Positions 29,061 through 40,276 of a DNA stretch of 64,000 nucleotides are shown here, piece by piece (the stretch's first letter is position 1; each line of letters opens with the position of its first letter). Both the position numbers and the translations under genes were made by a program. Under the pieces are notes generated by a model. That model was not told the origin of the DNA and searched no databases. It saw only the letters and a program-made list of their open reading frames with translations. The DNA is from Nocardia sputorum. Its GTDB lineage: Bacteria > Actinomycetota > Actinomycetes > Mycobacteriales > Mycobacteriaceae. Where the stretch lies: assembly GCF_027924405.1 (NCBI RefSeq), contig NZ_AP026978.1:372001-436000 (forward strand). Reading direction: 5' to 3'.

Positions 29061-29864
29061 GTGGCCGAAGTGATCGACATCGATGACCCCGCCGACCCTC
29101 GGGTCGACGACTTCCGCGATCTCAAGTCGGCCGATCGCAGGCCCGATCTGCCCGGGCGTAAGGGGCTGGTGATCGCCGAGGGCGTCGTGGTGGTCCAGCG
29201 GATGCTCGACTCGCGCTTCGCGCCGGCCGCGCTGCTCGGTGTGGAGCGCAGGCGTGCCGAACTCGCCGATGATCTGGTGGCTGTCGACGTGCCGTACTAC
29301 CGGGCGACGGCCGAGGTGATGGCCGAGGTGGTCGGTTTCCACCTCAACCGCGGCGTGCTGGCCGTCGCCCGCCGCCCCGCCGAACTCGGCATGGACGAGG
29401 TGCTCGACCGGGCGCGCACCATCGCGGTGCTCGAAGGCGTCAACGACCACGAGAATCTCGGCGCCATGTTCCGCAACGCGGCCGGGCTCGGAGCCGACGC
29501 GATCCTGTTCGGCGACCGCTGCGCCGACCCCTTGTACCGCCGGGCCGTCCGGGTCTCCATGGGACATGTGCTGCGGGTTCCGTTCGCGTCCGTGCCGGAC
29601 TGGCCGGGCGGACTGGATATACTGCGCCGCAAAGGATTCCAGATCATCGCCCTCACTCCCGACGGGTCGGCGGCGAATCTGGCGGCGGCGATGACGGGGG
29701 AGCGGGTGGCGTTGTTGCTCGGGGCCGAAGGGCCGGGGCTGACCGAGGCGGCCATGCGGGCCACCGACGTCCGCGCGCGCATCCCCATGACGCCCGGCAC
29801 CGATTCGCTCAATGTCGCGACCGCGGCCGCGATGGCGTTCTACGAGCGGGTGCGCACGGCATGA
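29061..29864 (+). CDS. TrmH/SpoU-family RNA 2'-O-methyltransferase (Rv0881 homologue)
   Basis: 267 residues from GTG 29061 (GGATGGAGCG upstream). An N-terminal substrate-binding domain is followed by a SPOUT domain with all three motifs: NDHENLGAMFRNAAGLGAD (motif 1, catalytic Arg), LLLGAEGPGLTE (motif 2), and IPMTPGTDSLNVATAAAMAF (motif 3). It methylates ribose in rRNA or tRNA using S-adenosylmethionine. Its TGA lies in an ATGA overlapping the first of two 74-bp repeat mini-frames that lead to the DUF2537 gene, so the genes appear chained. Confidence 0.9.
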   Translation: MAEVIDIDDPADPRVDDFRDLKSADRRPDLPGRKGLVIAEGVVVVQRMLDSRFAPAALLGVERRRAELADDLVAVDVPYYRATAEVMAEVVGFHLNRGVLAVARRPAELGMDEVLDRARTIAVLEGVNDHENLGAMFRNAAGLGADAILFGDRCADPLYRRAVRVSMGHVLRVPFASVPDWPGGLDILRRKGFQIIALTPDGSAANLAAAMTGERVALLLGAEGPGLTEAAMRATDVRARIPMTPGTDSLNVATAAAMAFYERVRTA

Positions 29865-30008
29865 GCGGTCAGGCCCGGAGGAGGCAGCGCAGCGTGACCA
29901 CGCAGGGCCCCGCTCATGCCGGAAAGGACACGGCATGAGCGGTCAGGCCCGGAGGAGGCAGCGCAGCGTGACCACGCAGGGCCCCGCTCATGCCGGAAAG
30001 GGCACGGC
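29861..30008 (+). repeat. Two tandem 74-bp MIRU-like repeats with overlapping mini-ORFs
   Basis: Unit 1 is 29861-29934 and unit 2 is 29935-30008; they differ only at 29928 (A) versus 30002 (G). Each unit reads as a 25-codon frame (MSGQARRRQRSV...) whose TGA overlaps the next ATG as ATGA: trmH stop/unit 1, unit 1/unit 2, and unit 2/DUF2537 gene at 30009. Each unit also has an inverted repeat, GGCATGAGCGG with CCGCTCATGCC (for example 29858-29868 and 29910-29920). This stop/start design resembles mycobacterial MIRU elements. Confidence 0.85.
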
Positions 30009-30308
30009 ATGAGCGGACCGTATCGACCGTATCCGTCCTACCAGGACCCGACGCCGTGGGGCGCGGGCCTCACCGTGGCGGTCATGGTGGCGCTGCTGGC
30101 GGCGGTCGCGGTGTATTCGTTCGGGGCCGCGCTGGCCGAAGTGCACCCGTTGCTCGCGGTGGCGGTCAACTTGGTGGCGGTCGGCGGCGCCGCGCCCACC
30201 GCGTGGCGCTGGCGTTTCGCCCCGGTGACGCGGTGGGTGATCGGCGGCGGCGCGGTGGGGGTGCTGCTCGGATGGATCGTGCTGCTGGTCGGCGGATCGG
30301 CCGCCTAG
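30009..30308 (+). CDS. DUF2537 membrane protein (Rv0882 homologue)
   Basis: 99 residues with a short Pro/Tyr-rich start (PYRPYPSYQDPTPWG) and three membrane helices, ending in VLLVGGSAA. It matches DUF2537 by size, topology and position after trmH. Its ATG is part of an ATGA shared with the second 74-bp repeat, so its translation probably depends on ribosomes re-initiating through the repeat. Function is unknown. Confidence 0.78.
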   Translation: MSGPYRPYPSYQDPTPWGAGLTVAVMVALLAAVAVYSFGAALAEVHPLLAVAVNLVAVGGAAPTAWRWRFAPVTRWVIGGGAVGVLLGWIVLLVGGSAA

Positions 30309-30324
30309 CGCCGGGCTGCGGCGT

Positions 30325-31068
30325 TCAGCCGACCGGGTCGTGTCCGCGCAGCCAGCCGAGCAGTCCGCGCTTGCGCGAGGGCGTATGCGCCCCGCTTTCG
30401 GTGGAGCCGCGACCCGGCGGGCCGGGCATCTGGCCCTTCGGGTACAGCGCGAACTTGCAGACGGGAATGTCACCCGGCACGAGCGCGCGAGGCGCAGCCG
30501 GCCCGCGGTAATGGAAGCCGAGCCATTCATTGTTGGCCGCGTCGGCGAAATCGGGTGGGTCGAAGGGCAGCGCTTGGGGGTCGGGCAGTTCGCCCGCGCG
30601 CCACCGCACCGGATGCTCGCCGGCCCAGTACGGCCGTTCCCACACCAGCGGAAGTCCTTCGTCCTCCAGGATGCGCACCCGGGTCGAGCTGAACGATCTG
30701 CGGAATTCGCCGCGCTCCCAGTGGGCGAACGCGCCCCAGCCGTGCTCGAGGTCGAACGACACCAGATACGTGTGTTCCGAGGCCAGCGGCCGCACCAGCA
30801 ACTCGGGGATCTCGGTCGGGTGGATACGCGCGGCTTGGGCCGAACACAACACCGTCACGCCGGGAAAGCAGCCGATGCACACCTCGTCGGTTCCGGGGCC
30901 CGCGCAACCCGCCAGCGTGCCGAGCATGACCGGTCGCACATCGCGGTCCTCGTGCAATTGCTTCGCCAATGCCAGTGCGGCTCCGGGATCCGGATCGTGG
31001 TTCGCGCGCAATATCGTCAGGGCATCGGGTGCGTCGACGTACCAGAGCGACCAAGCCTTGGAAAGCAT
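30325..31068 (-). CDS. DUF6928-like protein
   Basis: 247 residues from ATG 31068, with GGGAGGTGCCGG upstream. It is soluble, without signal peptide. WSLWYVDAPDALTILRANHDPDPGAALALAKQ at the start, CIGCFPGVTVLC in the middle, and repeated Trp/Phe in the C-terminal half (WGAFAHWERGEFRRSFSS) resemble actinobacterial DUF6928 proteins. Two cysteines in CIGC and one in LCSA are notable. The C-terminal ~40 residues are Pro/Gly-rich and basic. Function is unknown. Confidence 0.65.
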   Translation of the reverse strand: MLSKAWSLWYVDAPDALTILRANHDPDPGAALALAKQLHEDRDVRPVMLGTLAGCAGPGTDEVCIGCFPGVTVLCSAQAARIHPTEIPELLVRPLASEHTYLVSFDLEHGWGAFAHWERGEFRRSFSSTRVRILEDEGLPLVWERPYWAGEHPVRWRAGELPDPQALPFDPPDFADAANNEWLGFHYRGPAAPRALVPGDIPVCKFALYPKGQMPGPPGRGSTESGAHTPSRKRGLLGWLRGHDPVG

Positions 31069-31350
31069 CCGGCACCTCCCGATAGTTGCACGAATCGACT
31101 CCGCGAACCTCGAGCGAACGCCCGGCCGCGCCGAACGGCCACCGCTGGGGTGACCCCTGGCGCCGACGCGCGTCGTCGACCACACCGAAAATTTACTCGC
31201 CACGGGCCGGCCCCGGTGCGGCTTCGCACCGCGAACGCCGGTTCGTGATCATCGATTTCGCGAGGCAGCGCTATCGGCCAGAGGGCGGCCGACGCACGGG
31301 GGCTCCCGCGCCTCCGTCGGCGGCCGATCGACGGCCCGGAAGGCCGGCGC

Positions 31351-32382
31351 TCAGTGACCGGAGCTGCGCACCCCGAGCAGCACGTCCTCCCACGACGGCA
31401 TCGGCGCCTTGCCGCGCTTGCTGCGACTCGGCTTGGCCGGAGCCTTGGCCGCGGGCTTCGCAGGCTCCTCGGTGGGGGCGGGCGCCGGCGCGGCGGTGTC
31501 CGCGGGGGTGGACGTCGCCGCTGTCGCGGCGCCGCTGGCGGCCGCGGCGGTAGCGGCAGTGGCCGGGGTGGCGGCCGCTGCGGGCGTCGAGCCGTTGCCC
31601 GCCGGGATCGCGGCGGCGCTGCCACCGGCCGCGACGGCCCGCTGTTCGTAGTACTCGTCCAGCATCGGCTGGCTCTGGCGGCTGGCGGTACGCGCGGGCG
31701 GCGCGGCCGGGGCGGGACGCGGTTCGGCCACCGGCTCCGGCTGCGGCGCGGCCGGTTCGGGCTCGGGCGGCGCGATCGTCGCCAGGCCGCGCAGGGCGCG
31801 CCCGAAATCCGGATCGATCAGATCGGAGGCCGGGTCGTCGAGCGGGGAGACCGAGCCGCCGTGCGCGTCCGGCTGGTAACGCCAGTGCGCGGCGATCTCG
31901 GATCGTCCGTTCTGCCACTGCAACTGGGCGACCCAGTACCCCTTCTCGTCCTTCCAGGCATCCCATTCGGCGCCCTCGATGTTGTGCCCGCGCGCGGTGA
32001 ACGCGGCGGTGACCACATCGATGAGAGTGTCCACGGCGGGACCGTCGGGGCGCACCGGGTGCGCTTTCTGGGCGAGCTCGGCGGCGCGGGCCCGCTCCAG
32101 CAGCACCGGATAGGCGAATCGCTCGACGCGACTGGCCGGCATTCCGGATTCTTCGGTGACCTGTTCCACGGAGGCCCCTGCGCGAATACGGGCCTGGATA
32201 TCGCGGGGACGCATAGTTGCTTCCATTTCGATCTCAATCTGGCCGAATCGGGCAAGGTCTCCGCGCGCGGCGGCTCGCAGTTTGTCGTCGGCGGGCAGCC
32301 GGAACTTCTGACCGGACTCGGTGTCGATACACACGATGTGCGTGGAGTCGGGCGTCACCCCGATCACTCGAAGTTCACGCAC
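31351..32382 (-). CDS. sepH: SepH, cell-division (FtsZ-binding) protein, DUF3071
   Basis: 343 residues from GTG 32382, with AAGGAGGT upstream. The N-terminal ~165 residues are the DUF3071 domain (MRELRVIGVTPDSTHIV at the start, with the helix-turn-helix-like RPRDIQARIRAGASVEQVTEESGM). An Ala/Pro/Thr-rich, disordered linker follows, then a basic tail (KPSRSKRGKAPMPSWEDVLLGVRS). SepH binds FtsZ through its N-terminal helix-turn-helix and promotes filament assembly in Streptomyces and mycobacteria (Rv0883c). The position matches, next to serC. Confidence 0.9.
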   Translation of the reverse strand: MRELRVIGVTPDSTHIVCIDTESGQKFRLPADDKLRAAARGDLARFGQIEIEMEATMRPRDIQARIRAGASVEQVTEESGMPASRVERFAYPVLLERARAAELAQKAHPVRPDGPAVDTLIDVVTAAFTARGHNIEGAEWDAWKDEKGYWVAQLQWQNGRSEIAAHWRYQPDAHGGSVSPLDDPASDLIDPDFGRALRGLATIAPPEPEPAAPQPEPVAEPRPAPAAPPARTASRQSQPMLDEYYEQRAVAAGGSAAAIPAGNGSTPAAAATPATAATAAAASGAATAATSTPADTAAPAPAPTEEPAKPAAKAPAKPSRSKRGKAPMPSWEDVLLGVRSSGH

Positions 32383-32594
32383 CGTTACCTCCTTATCGCG
32401 TCGACTCGCGACACCGCCCACTTTCCGAAACAGTAGTGCACATCTGAGATTCATGGGGCAGGACACGCGGCACGGAAATCTCTCGGGAGACGTCCGTGCC
32501 CCGCTAATCTGCTCTGTTCGCTCGGCTACGCCTAATTTCGCGGCGTGTCGATCCCGGGCGTGTTGCGGCCGTCAGGGGCCGAAAAATGCGGCTG

Positions 32595-34422
<1,828 letters not shown>

Positions 34423-34439
34423 ACTACCGGCGAACGCTC

Positions 34440-35312
34440 CTACAGGTGCACGAAGGTGAAACCCGTCGCGCGCAGCTTCGGCAGCGCCGCGATCATGCCC
34501 GCCGCGGTTCCGGAGTGCGGCCGGTGCATATGGGCCAGGGAAATGGCCCCGGGCGCGCCGGCATTCATCGCTGTTTGCACTTGGGCGGCCGACGCGGTCG
34601 CGCCGAAATCGGCGTTGATCGTGAAACCGACCGGGGTTTCACCCAATTCGTTGACGATGGACACCGCGACGTCATCGTAATGCGCGGTGCCCGCCCGAAA
34701 GAATCGCGGGGGCTTGCCCGTCAGCGTGGTCAGCAGCTCATGGTTCGCCCATACTTCGTCGGCGGCCTCCTGCGCCGATCCGGTCCCGGCGATGCCATAG
34801 GCTTCCCGGCCGTTCACCGACAGCGGTTTGTGTGCCACGCCGTGATTGGCCAGTTCGAACAGTGGATTCGCCGCCAGCTGGGCGGTGCGCGCGCGGTTGG
34901 CATCGATCCAGCGCTTGTTCAGGAACAGCGTCGCGGGAATCCGCTCGGCGATCAGGAAATTCACCAGCGACTCGTCGATGTCGTTGTTGCCCGCGCCGCC
35001 GCAGGCGTCGAAGGTGAGCGCCATCTGTTTGCCCGCGGCAGCGAAAGTGCTCGTGATCCCCGCCATCGCGACGCCCCACTGCTGTGGCCGGATCCCGGCG
35101 TGCCTGGCGGCCACGGCGGACGGCGTGCCCGCGACGGGGACCGCCGAGACCGGAGCGACCCGTGCCCCCGTGGTGCTGCCCGGCGCGGCCGAGGCGCGCG
35201 CCTGCGCCAAAGACGTGTTCTGGGTGGCGGCGCACCCGGTGGCGGTGAATCCCGCGGCCAGCGCGGCTCCCAGCCCGAGCATCCGCCGCCTCGATATTGT
35301 TTTGTCCAGCAT
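34440..35312 (-). CDS. Tat/lipoprotein polysaccharide deacetylase
   Basis: 290 residues. The N-terminus SRRRMLGLGAALAAGFTATGC combines a twin-arginine motif with a possible lipobox, so it is exported and perhaps lipid-anchored. The mature protein has the NodB fold: MALTFDACGG (motif 1, first Asp) and NHGVAHKPL (His-x-x-x-His-like metal motif), then FFRAGTAHYDD and the late SLAHMHRPHSGTA. It probably removes acetyl groups from peptidoglycan or another envelope glycan. It converges on the preceding plus-strand gene. Confidence 0.85.
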   Translation of the reverse strand: MLDKTISRRRMLGLGAALAAGFTATGCAATQNTSLAQARASAAPGSTTGARVAPVSAVPVAGTPSAVAARHAGIRPQQWGVAMAGITSTFAAAGKQMALTFDACGGAGNNDIDESLVNFLIAERIPATLFLNKRWIDANRARTAQLAANPLFELANHGVAHKPLSVNGREAYGIAGTGSAQEAADEVWANHELLTTLTGKPPRFFRAGTAHYDDVAVSIVNELGETPVGFTINADFGATASAAQVQTAMNAGAPGAISLAHMHRPHSGTAAGMIAALPKLRATGFTFVHL

Positions 35313-35422
35313 CCCTCGAGTCCTCTAGCTTCCCCCCGGATGCTACGCGAGCCGGACATCGACGGCGGGGCAACATCTTCCGCCGTCGCGTTCGGCTCGC
35401 GCTCGTGCGCTGTAGTTCGGTG

Positions 35423-36571
35423 TTACGTGTGCGCGATCGTGGCCCAGCCCTCGACCTCTTCGGGCTTGCGCGGACCGGGTCCGGTGTAGATGGCTGCGGG
35501 GCGGACCAGCTTGCCCAGTTGTTTCTGCTCGAGGATGTGTGCGCACCAGCCGGCGGTGCGGCCGCAGGTGAACATGGCGGGCATCATGTGCGCGGGCACC
35601 TCGGCGAAGTCGAGGATCACCGCGGCCCAGAACTCCACGTTGGTCTCGATGGCGCGATCCGGGCGGCGTTCGCGCAGTTCCGCCAGGGCGGCCTGCTCCA
35701 GCGCGGCGGCGACCTCGTAGCGGGGCGCGGCCAGTCGCTTGGCGGTGGCGCGCAGGACGCGGGCGCGCGGGTCCTCGGCCCGGTAGACCCGGTGGCCGAA
35801 GCCCATCAGCTTCTCCTTGCGGTCCAGGATGCCCTTGACCAGGGCCCGTGCGTCGCCGGTTCGCTCGACCTCTTCGATCATCGGCAGCACGCGTGCGGGC
35901 GCGCCGCCGTGCAGCGGACCCGACATGGCGCCGATCGCGCCGGACAGCGCGGCCGCGACGTCGGCTCCGGTCGAGGCGATCACCCGGGCGGTGAAGGTGG
36001 AGGCGTTCATGCCGTGCTCGGCGGCGGAGACCCAGTAGGCGTCGATGGCCTCGGTGTGGCGCGGGTCCGGGTCCCCCTTCCAGCGCGTCATGAAGCGCTC
36101 GGTGACCGTGGTGCACTCGTCGATCTTCTTCTGCGGGACGGCGGGCTGGTAGATGCCGCGCGCCGACTGCGCGACATAGGACAGCGCCATCACCGAGGCG
36201 CGGGCGAGGTTCTCGCGCGCGGTCTCGTCATCGATGTCCAGCAGCGGCTGGTAGCCCCAGATCGGTGCGAGCATGGCCAGCCCGGCCTGCACGTCGACGC
36301 GCACGTCACCGGTGTGCACGGGCAGCGGGAACGGCTCGGCGGGCGGCAGGCCGCGCCCGAACGATCCGTCGACCAGCAGGGCCCACACGTCGCCGAAGGT
36401 CACCCGGCCCTCGACCAGGTGCTCGATGTCGACACCGCGATAGCGCAGCGCGCCGCCGTCCTTGTCGGGTTCGGCGATGTCGGTGGTGAAGGCCACCACG
36501 CCCTCGAGGCCGCTGACGAAATCGCTGGGAACGGTGGCCTGCCCACCGGAAACCGCGGGGCTGGTAGTCAT
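35423..36571 (-). CDS. citA: Citrate synthase 2 (CitA)
   Basis: 382 residues. It carries the citrate synthase active-site blocks: AAEHGMNASTFTARV (first His), GPLHGGAPARVLPMIEE (second His), and LMGFGHRVYRAEDPRA (third His region), with the catalytic Asp near VEFWAAVILDFAEVP. It forms citrate from oxaloacetate and acetyl-CoA. It is the shorter actinobacterial form, corresponding to Rv0889c (citA), and is one of two citrate synthases in the window (see gltA at 38926). ATG 36571; divergent from pdxH. Confidence 0.93.
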   Translation of the reverse strand: MTTSPAVSGGQATVPSDFVSGLEGVVAFTTDIAEPDKDGGALRYRGVDIEHLVEGRVTFGDVWALLVDGSFGRGLPPAEPFPLPVHTGDVRVDVQAGLAMLAPIWGYQPLLDIDDETARENLARASVMALSYVAQSARGIYQPAVPQKKIDECTTVTERFMTRWKGDPDPRHTEAIDAYWVSAAEHGMNASTFTARVIASTGADVAAALSGAIGAMSGPLHGGAPARVLPMIEEVERTGDARALVKGILDRKEKLMGFGHRVYRAEDPRARVLRATAKRLAAPRYEVAAALEQAALAELRERRPDRAIETNVEFWAAVILDFAEVPAHMMPAMFTCGRTAGWCAHILEQKQLGKLVRPAAIYTGPGPRKPEEVEGWATIAHT

Positions 36572-36692
36572 GTCACGACTCTCCTTGCACTTGGGTCGCA
36601 CGTTCTCGCCGATGGGAAGATGTCGGATTTGACGAGCACATGCCGATCATCAAAACCTTAGCTCCCTGCTACCGCGGAGTAACGTCTGGCCC

Positions 36693-37385
36693 ATGCGTGA
36701 CCTGGACAATTCATCGGATCTGGCGGCTATGCGGGTCGACTACGGCGGCCTTCCGCACGGCGGCAACGACGACGTCGACTTGGACGAGACCTGGCTCGCC
36801 GGGGGCTGGGAGCCGCTGCTGCGGCATTGGATCGAACAGGCCACCGCGGTGGGCATCGCCGAACCCAACGCCATGGTGCTGGCCACGGTGTCGCTGGCCG
36901 ACGGCACGCCGCGGCCGGTCGCGCGGACCGTGCTGTGCAAAGGGCTCTCCCCCGAGGGCGTGATCTTCTACACGAACTACGACTCGGCCAAAGGCGCGCA
37001 GCTGACCGCCGTCCCGTACGCCGCGGTCACCTTCGTCTGGCCCGCGCTGGGCAGGCAGGTGCACCTGCGCGGCGCGGTCGAGCGGGTCCCCGCCGAGACC
37101 ACGGCGGCGTACTGGCGGTCCCGGCCGCGGGACTCGCAACTGGGCGCCTGGGCCTCGCGCCAGTCCCAGCCGATCGCGTCGCGGGCCGAATTGGACCGCA
37201 CGCTGGCCGAGGCGACCGCGCGGTTCGCCGATGTCGACGAGATCCCGGTCCCGCCGCACTGGGGCGGATTCCTGGTCCGTCCCGACGAGGTCGAATTCTG
37301 GCAGGGCAGGCGAGGGCGGCTGCACAACCGCATCCGGGTGCGGATCGAGGGTGGGACGACCACGGTGGAGCGCCTGCAGCCCTGA
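36693..37385 (+). CDS. pdxH: Pyridoxamine 5'-phosphate oxidase
   Basis: 230 residues. The PNPOx signatures are clear: [38 protein letters not shown] (FMN phosphate), [19 protein letters not shown] and the C-terminal [16 protein letters not shown]. The enzyme is an FMN-dependent oxidase making pyridoxal 5'-phosphate, the cofactor needed by SerC nearby. It is divergent from citA with 121 bp between starts. Confidence 0.94.
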   Translation: MRDLDNSSDLAAMRVDYGGLPHGGNDDVDLDETWLAGGWEPLLRHWIEQATAVGIAEPNAMVLATVSLADGTPRPVARTVLCKGLSPEGVIFYTNYDSAKGAQLTAVPYAAVTFVWPALGRQVHLRGAVERVPAETTAAYWRSRPRDSQLGAWASRQSQPIASRAELDRTLAEATARFADVDEIPVPPHWGGFLVRPDEVEFWQGRRGRLHNRIRVRIEGGTTTVERLQP

Positions 37386-37453
37386 GGTATTCCCCGCACC
37401 GGCGTGAGAATTCTCGCGCCGGGCCGGGGCGGGGGAGTGATTACGCTGCGGCA

Positions 37454-38734
37454 GTGAAACTGCTCGCCGACACCACTCCGCTGCGCAATCCGGACTATCG
37501 ACGCCTGTGGAGTTCGGGCATCGTCACCATGATCGGCGCGCAACTGTCCGTCGTCGCGGTGCCGCAGCAGATCTTCCAGATCACCGGCAGCTCCGGCTAC
37601 GTGGGGCTGGCCGGGCTGTTCGGCCTGGTGCCGCTGATCGTGTTCGGCTTGTGGGGCGGCGCGCTCGCCGACGTTCTGGACCGGCGCAAGCTCCTGCTGA
37701 TCACCAATTCGGGCACCGGGCTCACGGCGCTGGCCTTCTGGCTGCAAGCGGCGGCCGGGGTGGACAACGTGTGGATCGTGCTCGGCCTGTTCGCCGTGCA
37801 GCAGGCGTTCTTCGCGGTGAACCAGCCCACCCGCAGCGCCACCATCCCGCGGCTGCTCCCGGAAGGCCAACTCGCCGCGGCCAATTCGCTGAACATGACG
37901 GTGATGCAGTTCGGCGCCATCGCGGGGCCGGTGCTGGCCGGTGCGCTGATCCCCGTCGTCGGGCTCGCCACGCTCTATCTGATCGACGCCGTCGCGCTGC
38001 TGGCCACCCTGTGGGCGGTGTGGCGGCTGCCCGCGCTGCCGCCCACCGGGACGGTGCGCCGGGCCGGATTCCGCACGGTGCTGGACGGTTTCGGGTACCT
38101 GGCCACGCAGCGGGTGCTGCTCGCGTCGTTCGCGGTGGACGTGATCGCCATGGTGTTCGGCATGCCGCGCGCGCTGTTCCCGCAGATCGCGCACGAGACC
38201 TTCGGCGACCCGGCCACCGGCGGCGTCGCGCTGGGCTTGCTGTTCGCCTCGATGTCGGCGGGCGCGGTGCTCGGCGGGGTGTTCTCCGGCTGGATTCCGC
38301 GCATTCGCAGGCAGGGCCTCGCCGTGCTGGTCTGCATCGCGCTGTGGGGGCTGGCCATGGTCGGCTTCGGCCTCGCCGTCGGCTTCACCGGCCACGGTCT
38401 CGGCGTCGGCGCCGGGCTGTGGATCGCCTTGGTGTGCTCGGCTTTCGGCGGCGCGGTGGACATGGTCTCGGCCGCGCTCCGGGTGACGATGCTGCAGACG
38501 GTGGCCACCGACGATCTGCGCGGACGGCTGCAAGGGGTGTTCACCGTGGTGGTCGCGGGCGGCCCGCGCATCGGTGATGTTGCCCACGGTTTCGCGGCGG
38601 CGAGCCTGGGTACCGCTGTAGCCGCGGCGGGCGGTGGCGCGCTCGTGGTGGCGGGCGTGGTGCTCGCGGCGGTCGCGTTTCCGGCCTTCACGCGTTACCG
38701 TGTCGCTCGCGCTCATGCCGAAATCGCCGCGTGA
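37454..38734 (+). CDS. MFS exporter (MFS_3/EntS-like)
   Basis: 426 residues from GTG 37454, 68 bp after pdxH. It has 12 predicted membrane helices, with RNPDYRRLWSSGIVTMIGAQL at the start and GGALADVLDRRKLLL in the cytoplasmic loop between helices 2 and 3. These match the MFS_3 (EntS-like) exporters, which often export siderophores or drugs. The substrate is not predictable. Confidence 0.88.
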   Translation: MKLLADTTPLRNPDYRRLWSSGIVTMIGAQLSVVAVPQQIFQITGSSGYVGLAGLFGLVPLIVFGLWGGALADVLDRRKLLLITNSGTGLTALAFWLQAAAGVDNVWIVLGLFAVQQAFFAVNQPTRSATIPRLLPEGQLAAANSLNMTVMQFGAIAGPVLAGALIPVVGLATLYLIDAVALLATLWAVWRLPALPPTGTVRRAGFRTVLDGFGYLATQRVLLASFAVDVIAMVFGMPRALFPQIAHETFGDPATGGVALGLLFASMSAGAVLGGVFSGWIPRIRRQGLAVLVCIALWGLAMVGFGLAVGFTGHGLGVGAGLWIALVCSAFGGAVDMVSAALRVTMLQTVATDDLRGRLQGVFTVVVAGGPRIGDVAHGFAAASLGTAVAAAGGGALVVAGVVLAAVAFPAFTRYRVARAHAEIAA

Positions 38735-38925
38735 CGTGCAGCGCGAACACCTGGCGATCACGTTCCGCCGTGGCTGTGGGACCTCACCGCGCCGGGACGT
38801 GTTTGTGAGCCGCCGCAGGACTACCCTCCGGTATTGTCCGCGTCGGCCAACGGCTAGCGTTGAGGCAAGCGCATCGTGCGCCACCGCGCCGGTGCCTGTG
38901 GTTCTAGCCTGAGAGGGATCCTTCC

Positions 38926-40239
38926 GTGCCCGCTGAGAACATCATCAACGTCGACGACGACGCCAAGCCGGTTCTTTCCTACCCCGGCGGCGAGTTCCCG
39001 ATGACGGTCACCAGGGCCGCCGAGGGCAACGACGGGATCGAGCTGGGAAAGCTGCTGGCCAGCACCGGGTACGTGACATACGACCCGGGCTTCATGAACA
39101 CCGCCCCGACCAAGTCGGCGATCACCTACATCGACGGTGAGGCGGGCATCCTGCGCTACCGCGGTTACCCGATCGACCAGCTGGCGGCGGCCTCGACCTT
39201 CATCGAGGTCAGCTACCTGCTGATCTACGGCGAGCTGCCGACCCAGGCCCAGCTCGAGGACTTCACCGACCGCATCCGCAGGCACACCCTGCTGCACGAG
39301 GATCTGAAGCGGTTCTTCGACGGCTTCCCGCGCAACGCGCACCCCATGCCGGTGCTGTCCTCGGCGGTGAACGCGCTGTCGGCCTACTACCAGGACTCGC
39401 TGGACCCGCGCGATCCCGAACAGGTCGAGCTGTCCACCATCCGGCTGCTGGCCAAGCTGCCCACCATCGCGGCCTACTCGTACAAGAAGTCGGTCGGCCA
39501 GCCGTTCCTCTACCCGGACAACTCGCTGAGCCTGGTGGAGAACTTCCTGCGGATGACCTTCGGCTTCCCCGCCGAGCCCTACGAGGTGGACCCCGAGGTC
39601 GCCGCCGCGCTGGACATGCTGCTGATCCTGCACGCAGACCACGAGCAGAACTGCTCCACCTCGACCGTGCGCTTGGTCGGCTCGTCCGACGCCAACCTGT
39701 TCACCTCGGTGTCCGGCGGCATCAACGCGCTGTGGGGCCCGCTGCACGGCGGCGCCAACCAGGCCGTGCTGGAGATGCTCGACGGCATCAAGGCCAGCGG
39801 CAGCGACGTCAAGGAGTTCATCCGCAAGGTCAAGAACAAGGAAGACGGGGTGAAGCTCATGGGCTTCGGCCACCGCGTCTACCGCAACTACGACCCGCGC
39901 GCCTCGATCGCCAAGAAGCACGCCGACGCCATCCTCAGCAAGCTCGGCGGCCACGACGAGCTGTTCGACATCGCCCAGGCCCTGGAAGAGGCCGCGCTCA
40001 CCGACGACTACTTCATCGAGCGCCGCCTGTACCCGAACGTCGACTTCTACACCGGCGTCATCTACAAGGCGATGGGCTTCCCGACCCGCATGTTCACCGT
40101 GCTGTTCGCGATGGGCCGGCTCCCCGGCTGGATCGCGCACTGGCGCGAGATGCACAGCGAACCGCTGAAGATCGGCCGTCCCCGGCAGATCTACACCGGC
40201 TACGGCGCTCGCGACTACCGCGAGATCAACAACCGTTGA
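38926..40239 (+). CDS. gltA: Citrate synthase 1 (GltA)
   Basis: 437 residues from GTG 38926, of the length and type of the main actinobacterial enzyme (GltA2, Rv0896). Active-site blocks are LHADHEQNCSTSTVRLVGSS, WGPLHGGANQAVLEML, MGFGHRVYRNYDPRA and the Asp in NVDFYTGVIYKAMGFP. C-terminal RPRQIYTGYGARDY is typical. It is the primary TCA-cycle enzyme. It is followed 37 bp later by an FKBP gene, probably co-transcribed. Confidence 0.96.
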   Translation: MPAENIINVDDDAKPVLSYPGGEFPMTVTRAAEGNDGIELGKLLASTGYVTYDPGFMNTAPTKSAITYIDGEAGILRYRGYPIDQLAAASTFIEVSYLLIYGELPTQAQLEDFTDRIRRHTLLHEDLKRFFDGFPRNAHPMPVLSSAVNALSAYYQDSLDPRDPEQVELSTIRLLAKLPTIAAYSYKKSVGQPFLYPDNSLSLVENFLRMTFGFPAEPYEVDPEVAAALDMLLILHADHEQNCSTSTVRLVGSSDANLFTSVSGGINALWGPLHGGANQAVLEMLDGIKASGSDVKEFIRKVKNKEDGVKLMGFGHRVYRNYDPRASIAKKHADAILSKLGGHDELFDIAQALEEAALTDDYFIERRLYPNVDFYTGVIYKAMGFPTRMFTVLFAMGRLPGWIAHWREMHSEPLKIGRPRQIYTGYGARDYREINNR

Positions 40240-40276
40240 CGAAATCCATCCATCACCTATCGAAGGGGATAGCCGC

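Noticed and set aside
29812..30012. 66-codon frame across the end of trmH and the 74-bp repeats
   Set aside because: It is out of frame with trmH and merely crosses the two repeats; the chained ATGA mini-frames and the inverted repeat explain the region better.
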